5,578 nt of DNA. Source: Silvimonas sp. (GTDB lineage: Bacteria > Pseudomonadota > Gammaproteobacteria > Burkholderiales > Chitinibacteraceae). The notes under the pieces were generated by a model, which was not told the origin of the DNA, did no database searches, and worked only from the letters and a program-made list of their open reading frames with translations. The position numbers and the translations under genes were made by a program. Shown piece by piece: positions 5,490 to 5,578 of the stretch. Location: contig JASLES010000122.1 of assembly GCA_030151005.1 (NCBI GenBank), positions 1-5,578 on the forward strand, written 5' to 3'. Within the stretch, counting starts at the first letter, position 1. Every line of letters begins with the position of its first letter.

Positions 5490-5578
5490 CCTACAAAACC
5501 AGCGAACAGACGATTAGGCCGTTGCCGTTGGGGTTGTTTTTGACTTTCTCCCCCATCAAAGCCCAGCGCCGAAGGAGT

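Larger units (their letters stand above)
5335..5546. repeat. Pair of inverted arms built from shared words in different order
   Basis: The left arm reads AAGTCAAAA (5335-5343), CAACGGCAAC (5345-5354) and CAACCCC (5351-5357). The right arm, on the opposite strand, carries AAGTCAAAA (5538-5546), then CAACCCC (5530-5536), then CAACGGCAAC (5521-5530). The same three words recur inverted, with the last two swapped, bracketing about 160 bases that include the dRS3-like unit. Confidence 0.6.
5148..5578. repeat. Composite dispersed-repeat intergenic region, no gene
   Basis: The region is a chain of inverted-repeat modules rather than coding DNA: the 13-bp stem, CCCCTTCGGGG (5207-5217), nested arms at 5278-5330, word-shuffled arms at 5335-5357 and 5517-5546, an ATTCCC/GGGAAT unit, and two further hairpins. 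Short frames cross it on both strands but read as low-complexity, arginine-rich peptides with no start signals. The right edge of the composite is beyond the window. Confidence 0.65.

Noticed and set aside
5224..5517. 97-codon + strand frame in the repeat region
   Set aside because: It runs through several inverted repeats, has no ribosome binding site and shows no domain.
5148..5578. CRISPR array
   Set aside because: The repeats are inverted and of different wording, with no regularly spaced direct repeats and no cas gene.

Overview
The window holds two unrelated kinds of DNA. Bases 3-230 (+ strand) are the last 75 codons of a DEAD-box RNA helicase whose wording (DPPEDHKAYLHRSGRTARAG, FSNDPRLADLA) and G/C-ending codons look actinobacterial. 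Everything from about base 330 onward looks proteobacterial, most likely a betaproteobacterium (perhaps Neisseriales/Chromobacteriaceae). That guess rests on protein style, moderate GC and the intergenic repeats at the right end, and not on any marker gene. The switch falls somewhere in 231-331. It could be a contig chimera, contamination or a real transfer boundary.

The core (332-4911, all on the - strand) is one compact sugar-import operon, transcribed right to left: a LacI/GalR-family repressor (3883-4911), a double-domain RbsA-type ABC ATPase (2365-3852), an RbsC-type permease (1383-2384, overlapping the ATPase gene by 20 bp) and a periplasmic RbsB-type binding protein (332-1294). These four are a complete CUT2-class importer with its own regulator. 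No kinase, isomerase or other catabolic gene is present, so the substrate cannot be read from context. The binding-protein pocket positions differ enough from E. coli RbsB to make ribose doubtful.

Just upstream of the repressor start lies a perfect 20-bp palindrome (4925-4944) with core TGTAATCGATTACA. This suits the GalR-like recognition helix (VSVATVSRVLN) of the repressor and overlaps a candidate -10 box, so the operon is probably autorepressed and induced by a sugar ligand.

Bases 4945-5578 contain no convincing gene. The first 200 bases hold the candidate promoter and otherwise nothing recognisable. From 5148 to the window end the DNA is a patchwork of inverted repeats of the dispersed intergenic type: a 13-bp perfect stem, nested hairpins, an ATTCCC-N8-GGGAAT unit like the Neisseria dRS3 repeat, and two inverted arms built from the same short words in shuffled order.
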